Of a stretch of DNA of 64,000 nt, positions 19,777-30,800 are shown piece after piece. Below the pieces are notes generated by a model. The model made no database searches, was not told where the DNA came from, and was given only the letters and a program-made list of their open reading frames with translations. How positions within the stretch are numbered: position 1 is the first letter of the stretch; each line of letters opens with the position of its first letter. The stretch comes from Buddleja alternifolia. Taxonomy: Eukaryota; Streptophyta; Magnoliopsida; Lamiales; Scrophulariaceae. The stretch is from positions 2,053,501 through 2,117,500 of the forward strand of contig CM033395.1 in the NCBI GenBank assembly GCA_019426215.1, read 5' to 3'. The translations under genes were made by a program, and so were the position numbers.

Positions 19777-22700
19777 TCAAGCTTGTGCTTCAAACAAATT
19801 GAAGACACCAAGCTTGCCAAGTAGATACTCAAACTGTAATTTCCCTAAGGCCTTTGTCAACAAGTCAGCTGGTTGTTCTGATGTAGACACATAACGAGTC
19901 AAAATAAGGCCCTTTTGAATTTTTTCCCTTATGAAGTGACAATCCACTTCAATATGCTTTGATCTTTCATGATAAACCGGATTGGCAGCTAATTGAATTG
20001 CAGATTTGCTGTCCGTATAAACTGAAACTGGTAACTTCACTTCTACTTTCAAGTCCTTAAAAATTCCCATCATCCAAAGAACTTCACAGATTACTGTTCC
20101 TAAAGCCCTGTACTTTGCTTCAGCAAAACTCCTTGACACTGTATTTTGTTTTTTTACTTTCCAAGAGATCAAAGAATCTCCCATTTTCACAGCATAACCA
20201 GTCAAGGATCTTCTTGTCATAGGGCAAGAAGCCCAATCTGAATCACAATAGGCATGTAGATTAAAATCAGTATGTGAAGACATTAATAAGCCAAGCCCAG
20301 GTTTACCTTTCAAATACCTCAAGACCCTATACATTGCCTCAAGATGAGACTTTCTAGGTTCATGCATAAATTGACTAAGAACTTGTACTGCATAACCTAT
20401 ATCAGGCCTAGTAAGACAAAGATATATTAATTTTCCCACGGTTTTTGGTACTCTGTAACAGTGTGTATAACAGGATCATCATCATTTAAATTTTGATTAG
20501 AAAATTTCACATTTTGCTCAATAGGAATTCCCAGAGGCTTACAGCCTATCATACCTGCCTCTGCCAACAACTCCAAAGTATATTTTCTTTGGTTCATAAA
20601 AATTCCTTTATTAGATCTTGCAATTTCTATCCCAAGAAAATACTTAAGTTCTCCCAAATCTTTCATATGAAAGGTGTTATTCAAAAAAGCTTTACATTCA
20701 CTAATCATAGAATTATCATTGCTTGTTATAAGAATATCATCCACATAAACTAAAAGAATCACCATACTACTTCCCCTTGATTTAATAAACAGGGAATAAT
20801 CGTGTTTAGATTGAATAAAACCATGTTCACTTACTGCTACAATGAATTTATGATTCCACTGTCTTGAAGCCTGTTTCAACCCATACAAAGATTTCAATAG
20901 CTTACATACCTGTGGTTTACCTTTGTTACTTGAAATATTGAAACCTTGTGGAATATCCATGTACACTTCTTCATGCAAATCTCCTTGAAGAAAAGCATTT
21001 GTCACATGCATTTGCCAAAGGGGCCAACTATTCATAGCTGCAAGAGAAATAATTATTCTAACAGTAACATGTTTTGCTACTGGAGAAAAAGTTTCAGTGT
21101 AGTCGATGCCTTCCAACTGTGTATACCCCTTAGCTACTAACCTTGCCTTATATCTTTCCAAGGTTCCATCTGATTTGTATTTAATGTTGTAAACCCATCT
21201 ACATCCTATTGGCCTTTTATTAGGTGGAAGATCAACTAATATCCAAGTCTTATTTAACTCTAAAGCATCAATTTCAGTTTGCATAGCCTTCTTCCAATTC
21301 TCATTATTTTGAGCCTCAAAGAAAGATTTTGGAATAGATTCATTTGATAAAGCACAAAGAAAAGCCCTATATTTAGAACAAATCTTATGATACTGCATGT
21401 ATTTAGACAAAGGATGTTTGACAGTATTCACAAGATTGGCATTAATAGTAAAGGGTGAAACATAATCCTTAACCCAATAAGGGGCTTTTGAAACTCTACT
21501 AGATCTCCTAACATTAAGATCTTGCTCATGAAAAGTATTAGGATTACTATCAATATCATCATGCTCAATATTAGAAATACATGTATCAATAATAGGAGAA
21601 GAATTTTCATTCTGCCTATTACCATCAGAGGATCTGCTAGGAACATAAGGTAACACAAAATCATCATAATACATTTTCACATCATGAGCAGGAAATGATT
21701 GTCTGTTTGAATCATTACTGGAAATAGAAAAAGGAAAAATATTTTCGTGAAAGACAACATCTCTAGAAACAAATAACACTTTAGTATTCAAATCCAGAAG
21801 CGTATAACCCTTTTGAGTAGGTGAATAGTCCATAAACACACAAGGCTTAGATCTATGCTGAAATTTGTCAGGTTGAGGAATGATTTTTGCAAAGCATAAA
21901 CATCCAAACACTTTTAGATGAGAAAAAATAGGTGGTCTGCCATTAAAAACACAGAAAGGAGTCTTACCTTGTAACATAGGAGTGGGTGTTCTATTAATTA
22001 TATAAACAGCTGTTAAGATACACTCACCCCAATATTTCATAGGAACATGTGAATGAAACTTTAATGACCTAGCAACATCTAAAATATGCCCATGTTTTCT
22101 CTCTACTACTCCATTCTGCTGTGGAGTGTAAACACAGGTACTTTGGTGTAAAATGCCTAGGGATTCAAATAAATATTTGCACTCATTACTGAAAAATTCC
22201 CATGCATTGTCAGTTCTTACACTCTTAATTCTAACAGCATATTGTGTCTCAACATACACAAAGAATTTGTTCAAAAAAACCAAAACATCAGACTTGTATT
22301 TCATAAGAAAGGCCCAAGTGGCCCTAGAATATTCATCAACTATGGTCAAAAAGTATGATTCTTGGTTATAAGTTTGTTCCCTATAGGGTCCCCAGACATC
22401 AATATGCAACAATTCAAAAATGGAAGAAGTATTATCATTTCTTTTTGGAAACACATTTCTAGGCTGTTTAGCCAATGGACATATATCGCAGTACAAATTT
22501 TCCTTCTCAATTCTAATATCAAGCTCAGGGAGAAATCTAAATCTGCTAAAGGACATATGTCCAAACCTTCTATGCCATAAGTTGGCTTTATTGTTCATAA
22601 CAGTACTATGAAGATTGTTACTGGAAACATTGTTACAAGCAAAATCAAAAACATCAAAGGAATTAACCTATGATGCACGGATACTCCTAAAATTCACGAA

Positions 22701-25099
22701 ATGCAGTGTCGGACACTTGGGGGACACGGATACGCCTCGGACACGGCTCGGATACGTGTCCGACACGCCACCTGGGGTGTCTAACAAAAAAATTCAAAAA
22801 AATAGAAAGGACACGGTGTCGGACACGGCTGTAGCCGTGTCCGACACGTTTTGGACACGGCGTGCGCTTTTTACACTTTTTAAAGAATTGAGGGGCTGAA
22901 ATTGCAAATTCTCACTAATTAAAATAAAAGGGGCAGCTGCTGTGCACTTTAATAAGAGGCAGAAACCAAAAAGAAGGAAAAGAAAGTAGCTCCTGCGTAC
23001 TGGAAACAAACATTGAAGCAAGTAAGAACCCTATTTCCTTTATCCTACTTCTTCACACTTTAGATTCATTCTTTGCTTGATTACATCAATTGTTTTGTTG
23101 TAAGTGTACGGTATAATGTAAATTTAAACATTTTAAGAGCTTAGTGTAAAGATTTTGTGTGAAAGTCATAAATATGCGTTCTACTTCCAAGTGTTTGATA
23201 AAATGCCTAAGAGACATTTAGTTGCTCATATTGTTGATAATTACACCTTACATTTAGATTTAGATCATTTGACATGTATTAATTTATTATGTCATATTTA
23301 AAGGACTTGAATTTAGAGACTTAAACTAGGATATTGAGCGTTTAATTATTATGTTGTTTGAATTTTGCTTAAAAATTGAAGGTGTGCTAGTTTGTATTTG
23401 TTTCACTTTAGTGCATTATTAATGTTTAAATATTTATGTATGTATTATATAATAATATATGCATTATATGCATTATAATATATATTATTAATTATTATAT
23501 ATAGCCGTATCTCTGCCGTGTCGTATCCTAAAATTTTTGAAAATCCGTATCCCCGTGTCCCCGTATCCGTATCCGTGCAACCTAGGAATTAACTAAATGA
23601 TCATTGGGGACTGGTTGTAGGTAGTAAAGACCATTCTTCAATCTACCAATCCCCTTGATCTTGCCATTCCAAGTGCCCTGTATAAGACAAAAATTTGGAT
23701 AAAAACTCACAAACACATTATTATGATTGGTTAGTTTGGAAACAGATAACAGGTTGTGCTTAAAATCGGGCACAAAAAGAGTATCATTAAGAATTAAATC
23801 TGTTCCTAACTTAACCTTTCCCATATGAGTCACATGACTATAACCACCATTAGGTAATTTAACAGACTTAGAACGATCACAAACTTTAAAGTCATTATTT
23901 AGCAATTTTTGATTTGCTAACATGTGTTGGTTCGCCCCCGTATCAATTATCCAATTATCCATATCATTAATAGTAACCAACATAGAGGAATGAGTGGCAA
24001 TACCTGAGCTAATACCTGCATTATTGGCTGATGCAGAAGTTGTGGCATTATCAATCCTAGTGTTACCAAGCAGCTGCAAAATTTGGTGATACTGCTGTGC
24101 AGTGAATGATGGAGATTGTGCCAAGTTTACACGGCTATTTGTCTCATCATTCTTCACTCCATTGGATGTAATATCTGCTGGAACAGTGACTGAATTAGCC
24201 TGATTGCTATTATAAAATCTGCCACCTGAATTGCCTCTTGAACCTCCCCTCCTACCTCCTCTTCTACCCCCTCCTCTGACCCAATTTGGGGGATATCCAA
24301 TCAATTTAAAGCATTTTTCTTTGGTGTGTCCAGGGAGGTCGCAATGCTCATAAGTCACAGTGTTTTGATTTGAGTTTAAAAACCGTGCATTATATGACTG
24401 TGAGTTTGTCATGAAGGCCATGGTGTGTTCTCCAATAACACTTTGTGTGTTGATTCCTCTTTGTGCCTCCTCATTACTCACCACTGAGTATACTTGATTA
24501 TGTGAGGGAAGAGGCGACATCATCAATATCTGTGATTTGATGTTGTTGTAGCATTCATTCAACCCCATCAAAAACTGCATCATCTTCAATTGAGTGCAGT
24601 AATCAACATATTCCTTTGAAACTTCAACTGATGGAGCAGGAATCAACGACTCATACTCATCCAAAAGATGACGAATCTTTGAGTAGTATTTAGTAACACT
24701 ATGAGTTCCTTGAGTAATGGTGTTGATTTGCCGATATAAAGAATATAATCTTGCTCCATTCACGCGATCAAACTGTTCCTTTAGGTCATTCCAAATCATA
24801 TAGGCTGACTCAGTGTATACCACTCCATGAATCAAATCTCTTGAAATCGATCTGTGAATCCAAGACTTCACCAACGCATTATAGCGCTTCCATTGAGGCA
24901 AAAGATGCGAATCTTCATCTGGTTGTTTACAAGATCCAGTAATGAAACCGATTTTTTTCTTCGCTTCTAATGCAACTAACATTTCACGACTCCAAATCTT
25001 ATAATTTTCGGATCCTTTCAAAATTTCAGTAACAAGATCCATATTTGGTGTGTCCGATGGATGAATATGCATCGGATCTTGAAAATCAATTGTCGCCAT
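19777..25099 (-). pseudogene. Copia-2 gag-pol, interrupted and frameshifted
   Basis: Gag-protease reads from 25099 (MATIDFQDPM; an open frame extends to 25228) to the insertion at 23585. Its zinc knuckle reads YEHCDLPGHTKEKC, so the first cysteine is tyrosine. The protease region has WIIDTGANQHM. Integrase-RT (22667-20427) has LWHRRFGHM, HIDVWGPY, RTDNAWEF, TPQQNGVVERK and YVDDIL. RT motif A reads QMHVTNAFLQGDL, with histidine where the catalytic aspartate is expected. One base is missing near 20440 and RNase H continues in another frame to 19777, with FAEAKYRAL where AEAEYRAL is usual. The polyprotein cannot be made as one chain. Confidence 0.88.
22668..23585. mobile_element. GTGTCC-rich TIR element, copy 1, nested in Copia-2
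   Basis: 918 bp. The left end CTATGATGCACGGATAC and reversed right end CTAGGTTGCACGGATAC are terminal inverted repeats. The flanking GAATTAAC (22660-22667 and 23586-23593) is an 8-bp target duplication, a length typical of hAT, although the surrounding match extends to 10 bp. The left end is packed with CGTGTCCGACACG palindromes and the right with CCGTATCC words. Copia-2 coding sequence is continuous across the insertion point. No transposase seen, so it is non-autonomous. Confidence 0.82.
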
Positions 25100-25262
25100 A
25101 GACGCCGATCCTTTATCGGTCTTGGAAGATGAATCCACAGCAGTTTGAGTATCGAATCGATAATTGAGTTCGAGCGGAAGAAATCCCCAATTCAGGATCG
25201 AAAAAGAACAGGATGAAAACCTAATCAAGATCGATGAAATTACCGAATCAAATCGGTGTAAA

Positions 25263-25279
25263 CCAGTGCTCTGATACCA
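25263..25279 (-). other. Copia-2 primer-binding site
   Basis: TGGTATCAGAGCACTGG on the minus strand, directly inside the 5' LTR, complementary to initiator tRNA-Met. Confidence 0.88.
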
Positions 25280-25500
25280 TGTAAAGAAACTGATTACACA
25301 GAGAAAATAAAGGAAGAATTATTCTTGAATTGATTGAATGAGAGAAAAAGAAAAAAGTGTAATACAGAGAGGATAAATCTGAAGACTTAAGCTTAAATAA
25401 TACAAAGAAGATATTTATCAATCTAGCTGCTGGAACTAACCTAAAAGCGCTAAAACATAAAAGGAAAGAAACGCTAAACAAAAAAAATCTATTCTTAACA
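25280..25500 (-). repeat. Copia-2 LTR (5' LTR in element orientation)
   Basis: 221 bp, TG...CA, partner of 19549-19769 with about four differences. Followed by GTATG (25501-25505). Confidence 0.93.
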
Positions 25501-26670
25501 GTATGTTATGCAAATTGTTCCTCATTTGAAGAAACAGATAATGTTACGTTTTTCGCAACATTCTCCCAAGAAGCTTGAGTTTGGCTAACCATGGAGAGAA
25601 TTCCTGCAATCACGATAATAGCAAGTGGAAGTCCTCTGCAACTTCTTCCAATAATCCTCCCAATGTCCTCCAATTCATGAGGACAATATTCATCTTTGAA
25701 CACCCTCTGTCGAAGTAGATTCCAACTTTGATCCACATCCATGAAGTGCATCTCGTGAAGAAGGCTTGAACGGTCGGCATAAGCAGCCACGTCTGATAGC
25801 CTTGTGGTTAACATGATCCTACTTCCATTAGTATCATCAGGAAATAGACTCCTCACGTCATCCCAAACACTTGTACTCCACATATCATCCATTACAACGA
25901 GGTATCTCCTACCTTTTAAACTTTTGTACACCCTTACATCCATTGTTTCATTTCTCTGGTCAAATTGTCCTTCGTTGAGAGATTCCACGGAAAGTAGAAG
26001 CTCAGAAAGAATTCGTTTGACATTATAATCTTGTGATATTGTCACCCAAATACGAATGAGAAAGTGCTCCACAGTCAAAGGATCATTATAAGCATTTCTG
26101 GCAAGAGTAGTCTTACCAATGCCTCCCATACCGAAGATTGGGATGACTTGGAGTTTTGATGATTCTCCACAAAGTCGAGTCTTTATAACCATCAACTCTT
26201 CATCAAAACCGACCATGGGATCTTTGACGGTAGGTGCAAGTACAAGTCTCAAGGATGAACTAACAGCAGAAGAAGCAGAAGAATCACCGATCAATTTTAC
26301 TCCTCCAGTTCCCACGCTATGCTTGATCTCCATCACCTCTCCCACTATTGAATCAATTTCAAATGTTACTTTTTGCAACTCTTCACATAGTTTCTTGATA
26401 TCATATTGATGTTGTGGATTCTGAACATTTCCAAGCCCTGCTTTTCTTAGGTTCGACAATATCTTCAGCTTCGTTCGCTATATCCCGGATACGTCCTAAC
26501 TTCTTAGCTAATTTCTCTGTATGTTCTTCAAGAAATGACTGCAAGAAAACAACGCGATCGTGAAGAGATCTAATCCGTTGTCTTCCACTAAAAAAGACGG
26601 AAGATTGATCACCATGCTGGAGAATATGTTGTATGGTTTGTGCAAGTGAAACAAGAGAAGCATAAGCCAT

Positions 26671-27349
26671 CTCTTCTCTGCACAAACTTCTGCAAGATTT
26701 CAAATATGATGAAGGGAAAATAAGGAAGGGAATAAAGTTGTGAGATAAATGAGCAACTTTATGTCTATAGTAGGCCAAAAATAATATCATGATAGAACAA
26801 AAAGAAAGAAGAAAAGGCGTGGCGAGCAATTAAAGTTGCCCATTGGAGAATATGTTGTATATTGAATGTATCATGCTATGGCGACAACATCTTGATCAAC
26901 CAAATATTGTTATATATTCTACAAGCTGCATGCTGAACCGATCAATCACTGTGGATTTGATCGTATTACTAACGAGTCTTTGCATTATAAACCACATTTT
27001 TACAAGAGCGTAAAGAAATTGAATCGAGCCAAATTTAATATATTCAGAACTTATTCAATTTTTCATCGAATTTAAAACATTATGTTTGAACTTAGCATGT
27101 TTGCTAATAAAATTGAGTTTGATCAAGTTTTAACCAAAATGAAGGAATCCTGCTCGAATTTAAATGCTCCAATACATATTTTCATTTTTTTACTAATCAA
27201 TCCGAACCTCAATCGTCAACAAAAAAATAAATGTTTAAACATGATTTGTTATGTTCAACAAATCAAAATCAAATGAGAAAAAATTATGTTGGATTGAGTA
27301 TCAAATAGTTTAATTCGTTTTTCTACATTTCCTGCACGTAACATTTTCC
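26671..27349. other. NLR-2 upstream / cohesin downstream spacer
   Basis: It holds the presumptive 5' leader of NLR-2 and AT-rich spacer. Open frames here are short and unrelated to known families. The distance from the NLR-2 start codon to the cohesin stop is only about 1.15 kb, which explains how both could be copied as one unit. Confidence 0.5.
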
Positions 27350-27822
27350 CTTGCAATACAAAGTACTTACCAACAAAGCCCATTATTCAAAGTCTCGTTT
27401 GTGGGGCTCATTCCTTAATCGTGCCCTTATCGCCATAAAATTGTCCTTAAGTCAATCATGATATCTTTCCTTGGGCACAATTATTGATGAACTAAGAGGG
27501 GAAGAAGAGACACCAATTTGCAGGTTCTAGAATTCTAAGGAACAAGGCTACACTTGCTAAATTAAACTTTTAACTTTTACATGCTATATATACATACAAA
27601 TAAGATTGTGCATTCGAATACACGGAGACAAATCTACCAAGTCGAGCAACCGTTACAATTAATGATGATCTAATTTAGTCAAAGCTACGAGCGCTATCAA
27701 AGCATTACTTGGAAAGAAATGAAACCTTTGTAATTTCCACAAAATATACGCCAAAAATTAAGCCGGATTTAACTTCTTTTCAAATATGTTTCTGGCTTTC
27801 CTGCACCATAATATATAAAGAT

Positions 27823-30800
27823 TTAAAAGTCGGATTTGATCAGCCTCGTTCGAGGTTTTATTGTGATGTCGTTAAAGGGTTTCTGCTGCTCTACATGGAT
27901 GTAGTCTCTTGTTTTCAGGACCTGGAGATTACAGAAAAAGATCAGTAAACAAAAGACAAAAAAGGACCAATCAAGAAGACAAGCTTTAATAAAAACAATA
28001 TCCAAGGATCATACAAATTCATCCATGAAATTAGTCAAAAAAAATAAAAAAAATCTTTTAGATGACTGTCCTACAGAATATTTAAATATCAATTGTGTCC
28101 TGTACTTCATAAAGGAGGAAGGAAGCAACCACAGAGGGGGGGAAACATTTCTTATTCTATTTCTTATTCTATTTATGAAAAATGAAGACACATTATACAA
28201 TGATTGCGAAAATATATCAAGGAACAATAACACAAATTATTCAGAAAAGTACCAAAATACAACAAATAACTCGAACACTTCAATCTCGTTCGTAATCTCA
28301 GTCTCAGTCTTTTAAACAAAAGATTCATTTGTATGGTCCCTTTTTCATAACCACAATCTTTTAGGACGTTAATGATAATTTACGAGAAAAAAAACATATT
28401 TTGGCGCATCTAACCTTATCATTGATTCGTTTCTAAAATTTAAAACCACGGAGAATAAATTAAAGATGATTTGAGATTTAATGAGATAAAGATTTATTAT
28501 TGATTGAAGAATTTGGAACATACCAATGTTTCAAAAAACATCCTCGACGCTTCCTTGCGTGATTTACCATTTAAGAGATTGTCCATGGAAAGAGACTTCC
28601 CGCCACACTCCGCCTCTTTAAAAAATGCCGTTTGTAGATACTTGGAAACAGCCCTGCAAAAGATAATGAAATTAGAGATTATGCGTATCACAAAAAGTCG
28701 TTAAGTATATGTCAATTGCATCAACAATTCTCATTTCAGATTTATTCTACTCCTTCCTGCAAAGGATATCCCTTTTGACTTTTTGTAGGAAATAAGAAAA
28801 GTTAAAAAATTGTAATTTTATTGTTTAATTACATAGACACCCCTGCGTGAGACCCTAATTACAAAAAACCACCCCGAGATTTGAGAAATTATTATAATTT
28901 ACCCTGTCATACGATTCACCCCCTATATTTCAAGTTGTCGCTTCTGATAGGGGTGTCACGGTAATTTGCAAAAGCTAAGGGGTGTCTTGATAATTAGCAC
29001 AATCTCAGGGGCTCGCGGTAATTACTCCATAAGTGAGGGGTGTGCATACAATTATCTCAAAATTTTTAATCTACTTGAACCGGAGGACATCGGGAGGATG
29101 ACAAACAGTACAGGCCTCAGAAATTGCTTAATGTTTTTTTGTCATGAGAATATAATCAAATGCAATATAAAAATGTATAGCTATATTGTTATAACATTAC
29201 CTTGTACGAGAAGACCACCCGCTGTTGTCAGTAAGTTTTTTATCTTCAGCATCAGGCATATCATCATCATCAGCTATTTCAGTTAACTCGTCGTCATCAA
29301 CATTTAGAAAATCTGAAAGCTCAAAGACATACGAGTCAATCCCAGGTATTCCCCATAAGCACAATTCAGCAGCATACATTTCATAAAATATGAGCCAAAT
29401 AGCTCAAAATGAACGACATGATTAAAAACGCAAGTTTTCAAAAAGAATGAAGATATGGTTTTGAACCTCTCGGTATTTGATTTTTATCAAAGCAAATATA
29501 AATATTAAGTTTGGTTTTCGAATTGTCTACAGGTCAGACAATCGTATCAAACACCGAGTAATTTAGTTCTACAATTATGGGATTTTAGTTGGTTCAAGGT
29601 TTAAGAGTTTAATACTCCTGTTTTGGTATACATCGGGATGTTACTTAACCTGTGTTGATTGAAACAAAGATCTATTTTCACAATTAACTGAAATTCAAAT
29701 TTTTGAGGTTTGTCAATGTTGATATCTTTTGTGACTGAAAAAACAAATAATAGTAAATTGATTGCTGATTGTTACTTGCGCTAATAGAAATTCAAAAAAT
29801 GCATGGCTCTGATTCATATTTGCATTTATTTTGAATACTCGAGTAAATCTCAGTAGATATTTTGCTTTATTATCATTATGAAACTTAATAAAGTAAAATA
29901 ACCTAATATACCCAAGAATGTGATCAAGTAAGAACGTTAGAAAGCAAACCTGTATCATTCCCGGTGGCGAAATAATTTATTTCCTGCATTGAAGATGCAC
30001 AAAGTAATTAGCAAAACTCATCAAAGTCCAGTAAAAAAAGAAACCGTTCTAGCACCAATTGCAATATAGAAAGGCTTAGATACATGCAGAATGCCCGTCA
30101 ATAAGCTTATTTCTTAAATGCAACTAAGCAATAATAGTAATAATGCAACGTCACATCACTTTTTCCTTGGCCAATATTTACTTGACGGAAGATAAATAAT
30201 AGGCTATCTTCAACAACAGTGCACTCCAATAACAAACTTCTCAAGAAACAATCATCTTAAAGAATTCTATGAATTTTAAGGGACAACCTCAACTAAGGTC
30301 TAAGCAAAGAGAATAATATAATTCAGCTCCAAAGTTCTATACATTTCCAGATGAAGTCTAAGAATTCTCCTCTGGTAATATATGGCCTGTTTCTACAACA
30401 ACTATTTCAGGTTTACTGTTTTTTGTCTTTCTCGTGATTTGACTCTTGCAGTTTGTATGTAAGTTTAGGATTACGTTTTTTTTTTCCCCCCTTTGCGCGA
30501 AGATTAGGTTAACGTTTTTAAACACTGGCATACGACATGAGCAACTAGACAATGGAACAGCAGCCCCTTGTAACACCGAAAGAGTAAAAATGAAAATAAA
30601 AACTACATTTAATAAAAAAATCCACGTTTTCATCGAAATAAAGAAAAGATATAGATTGGTGCTAAAAAAAAGAAAATAACTTACATCTCGATCATTCATG
30701 TCGAAACCCGACGTTTCTTTTTCAATCATATCGGATTGGTAAGCTTCCTGAAGGTCGGGATTTTCACCATAATTCATCTGGCCATCCTCCAGCGCGCTTT

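Larger units (their letters stand above)
19549..25500 (-). mobile_element. Copia-2: degenerate Ty1/Copia retrotransposon inside NLR-2
   Basis: A 5952-bp element with 221-bp LTRs, GTATG target duplication and a Met-tRNA primer site (25263-25279). Gag-protease, integrase-RT and RNase H blocks lie on the minus strand. It contains a 918-bp GTGTCC-rich TIR element between protease and integrase, one frameshift before RNase H and substitutions at catalytic positions. LTR divergence and lesions make it older than Copia-1 and non-autonomous. It has the same direction as its host gene. Confidence 0.93.
18478..26670 (-). pseudogene. NLR-2: R1-type CC-NB-LRR gene, broken by indels and nested transposons
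   Basis: The CC domain starts at ATG 26670 (MAYASLVSL). Near 26450, about 46 bp present in NLR-1 are missing after the EAEDIVE codons, shifting frame. The frame from 26459 to 25506 holds P-loop GMGGIGKTTLA, an intact kinase-2 RYLVVMDDMW, RNBS-B GSRIMLTTR and GLPL. A 1-bp gain creates a stop just before Copia-2 (19549-25500). After the element come RNBS-D CFLYMGGFPEDYE and CNVHDLVRD, then a shortened, frame-shifted early LRR. That LRR is split by a foldback element (18548-19045) and lost beyond about 18478. It is more decayed than NLR-1 except at kinase-2. Confidence 0.9.

Noticed and set aside
26440..26470. Intron explanation for the NLR-2 CC-domain frame change
   Set aside because: No GT-AG pair spans it, and the alignment to NLR-1 shows a simple short deletion.
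26401..26829. NLR-2 start at the upstream methionine (hydrophobic N-terminus from 26829)
   Set aside because: R1-type NLRs start with the MAYA(A/S)LVSLA motif at 26670, as in NLR-1. The upstream residues are an in-frame leader read-through, not a signal peptide.
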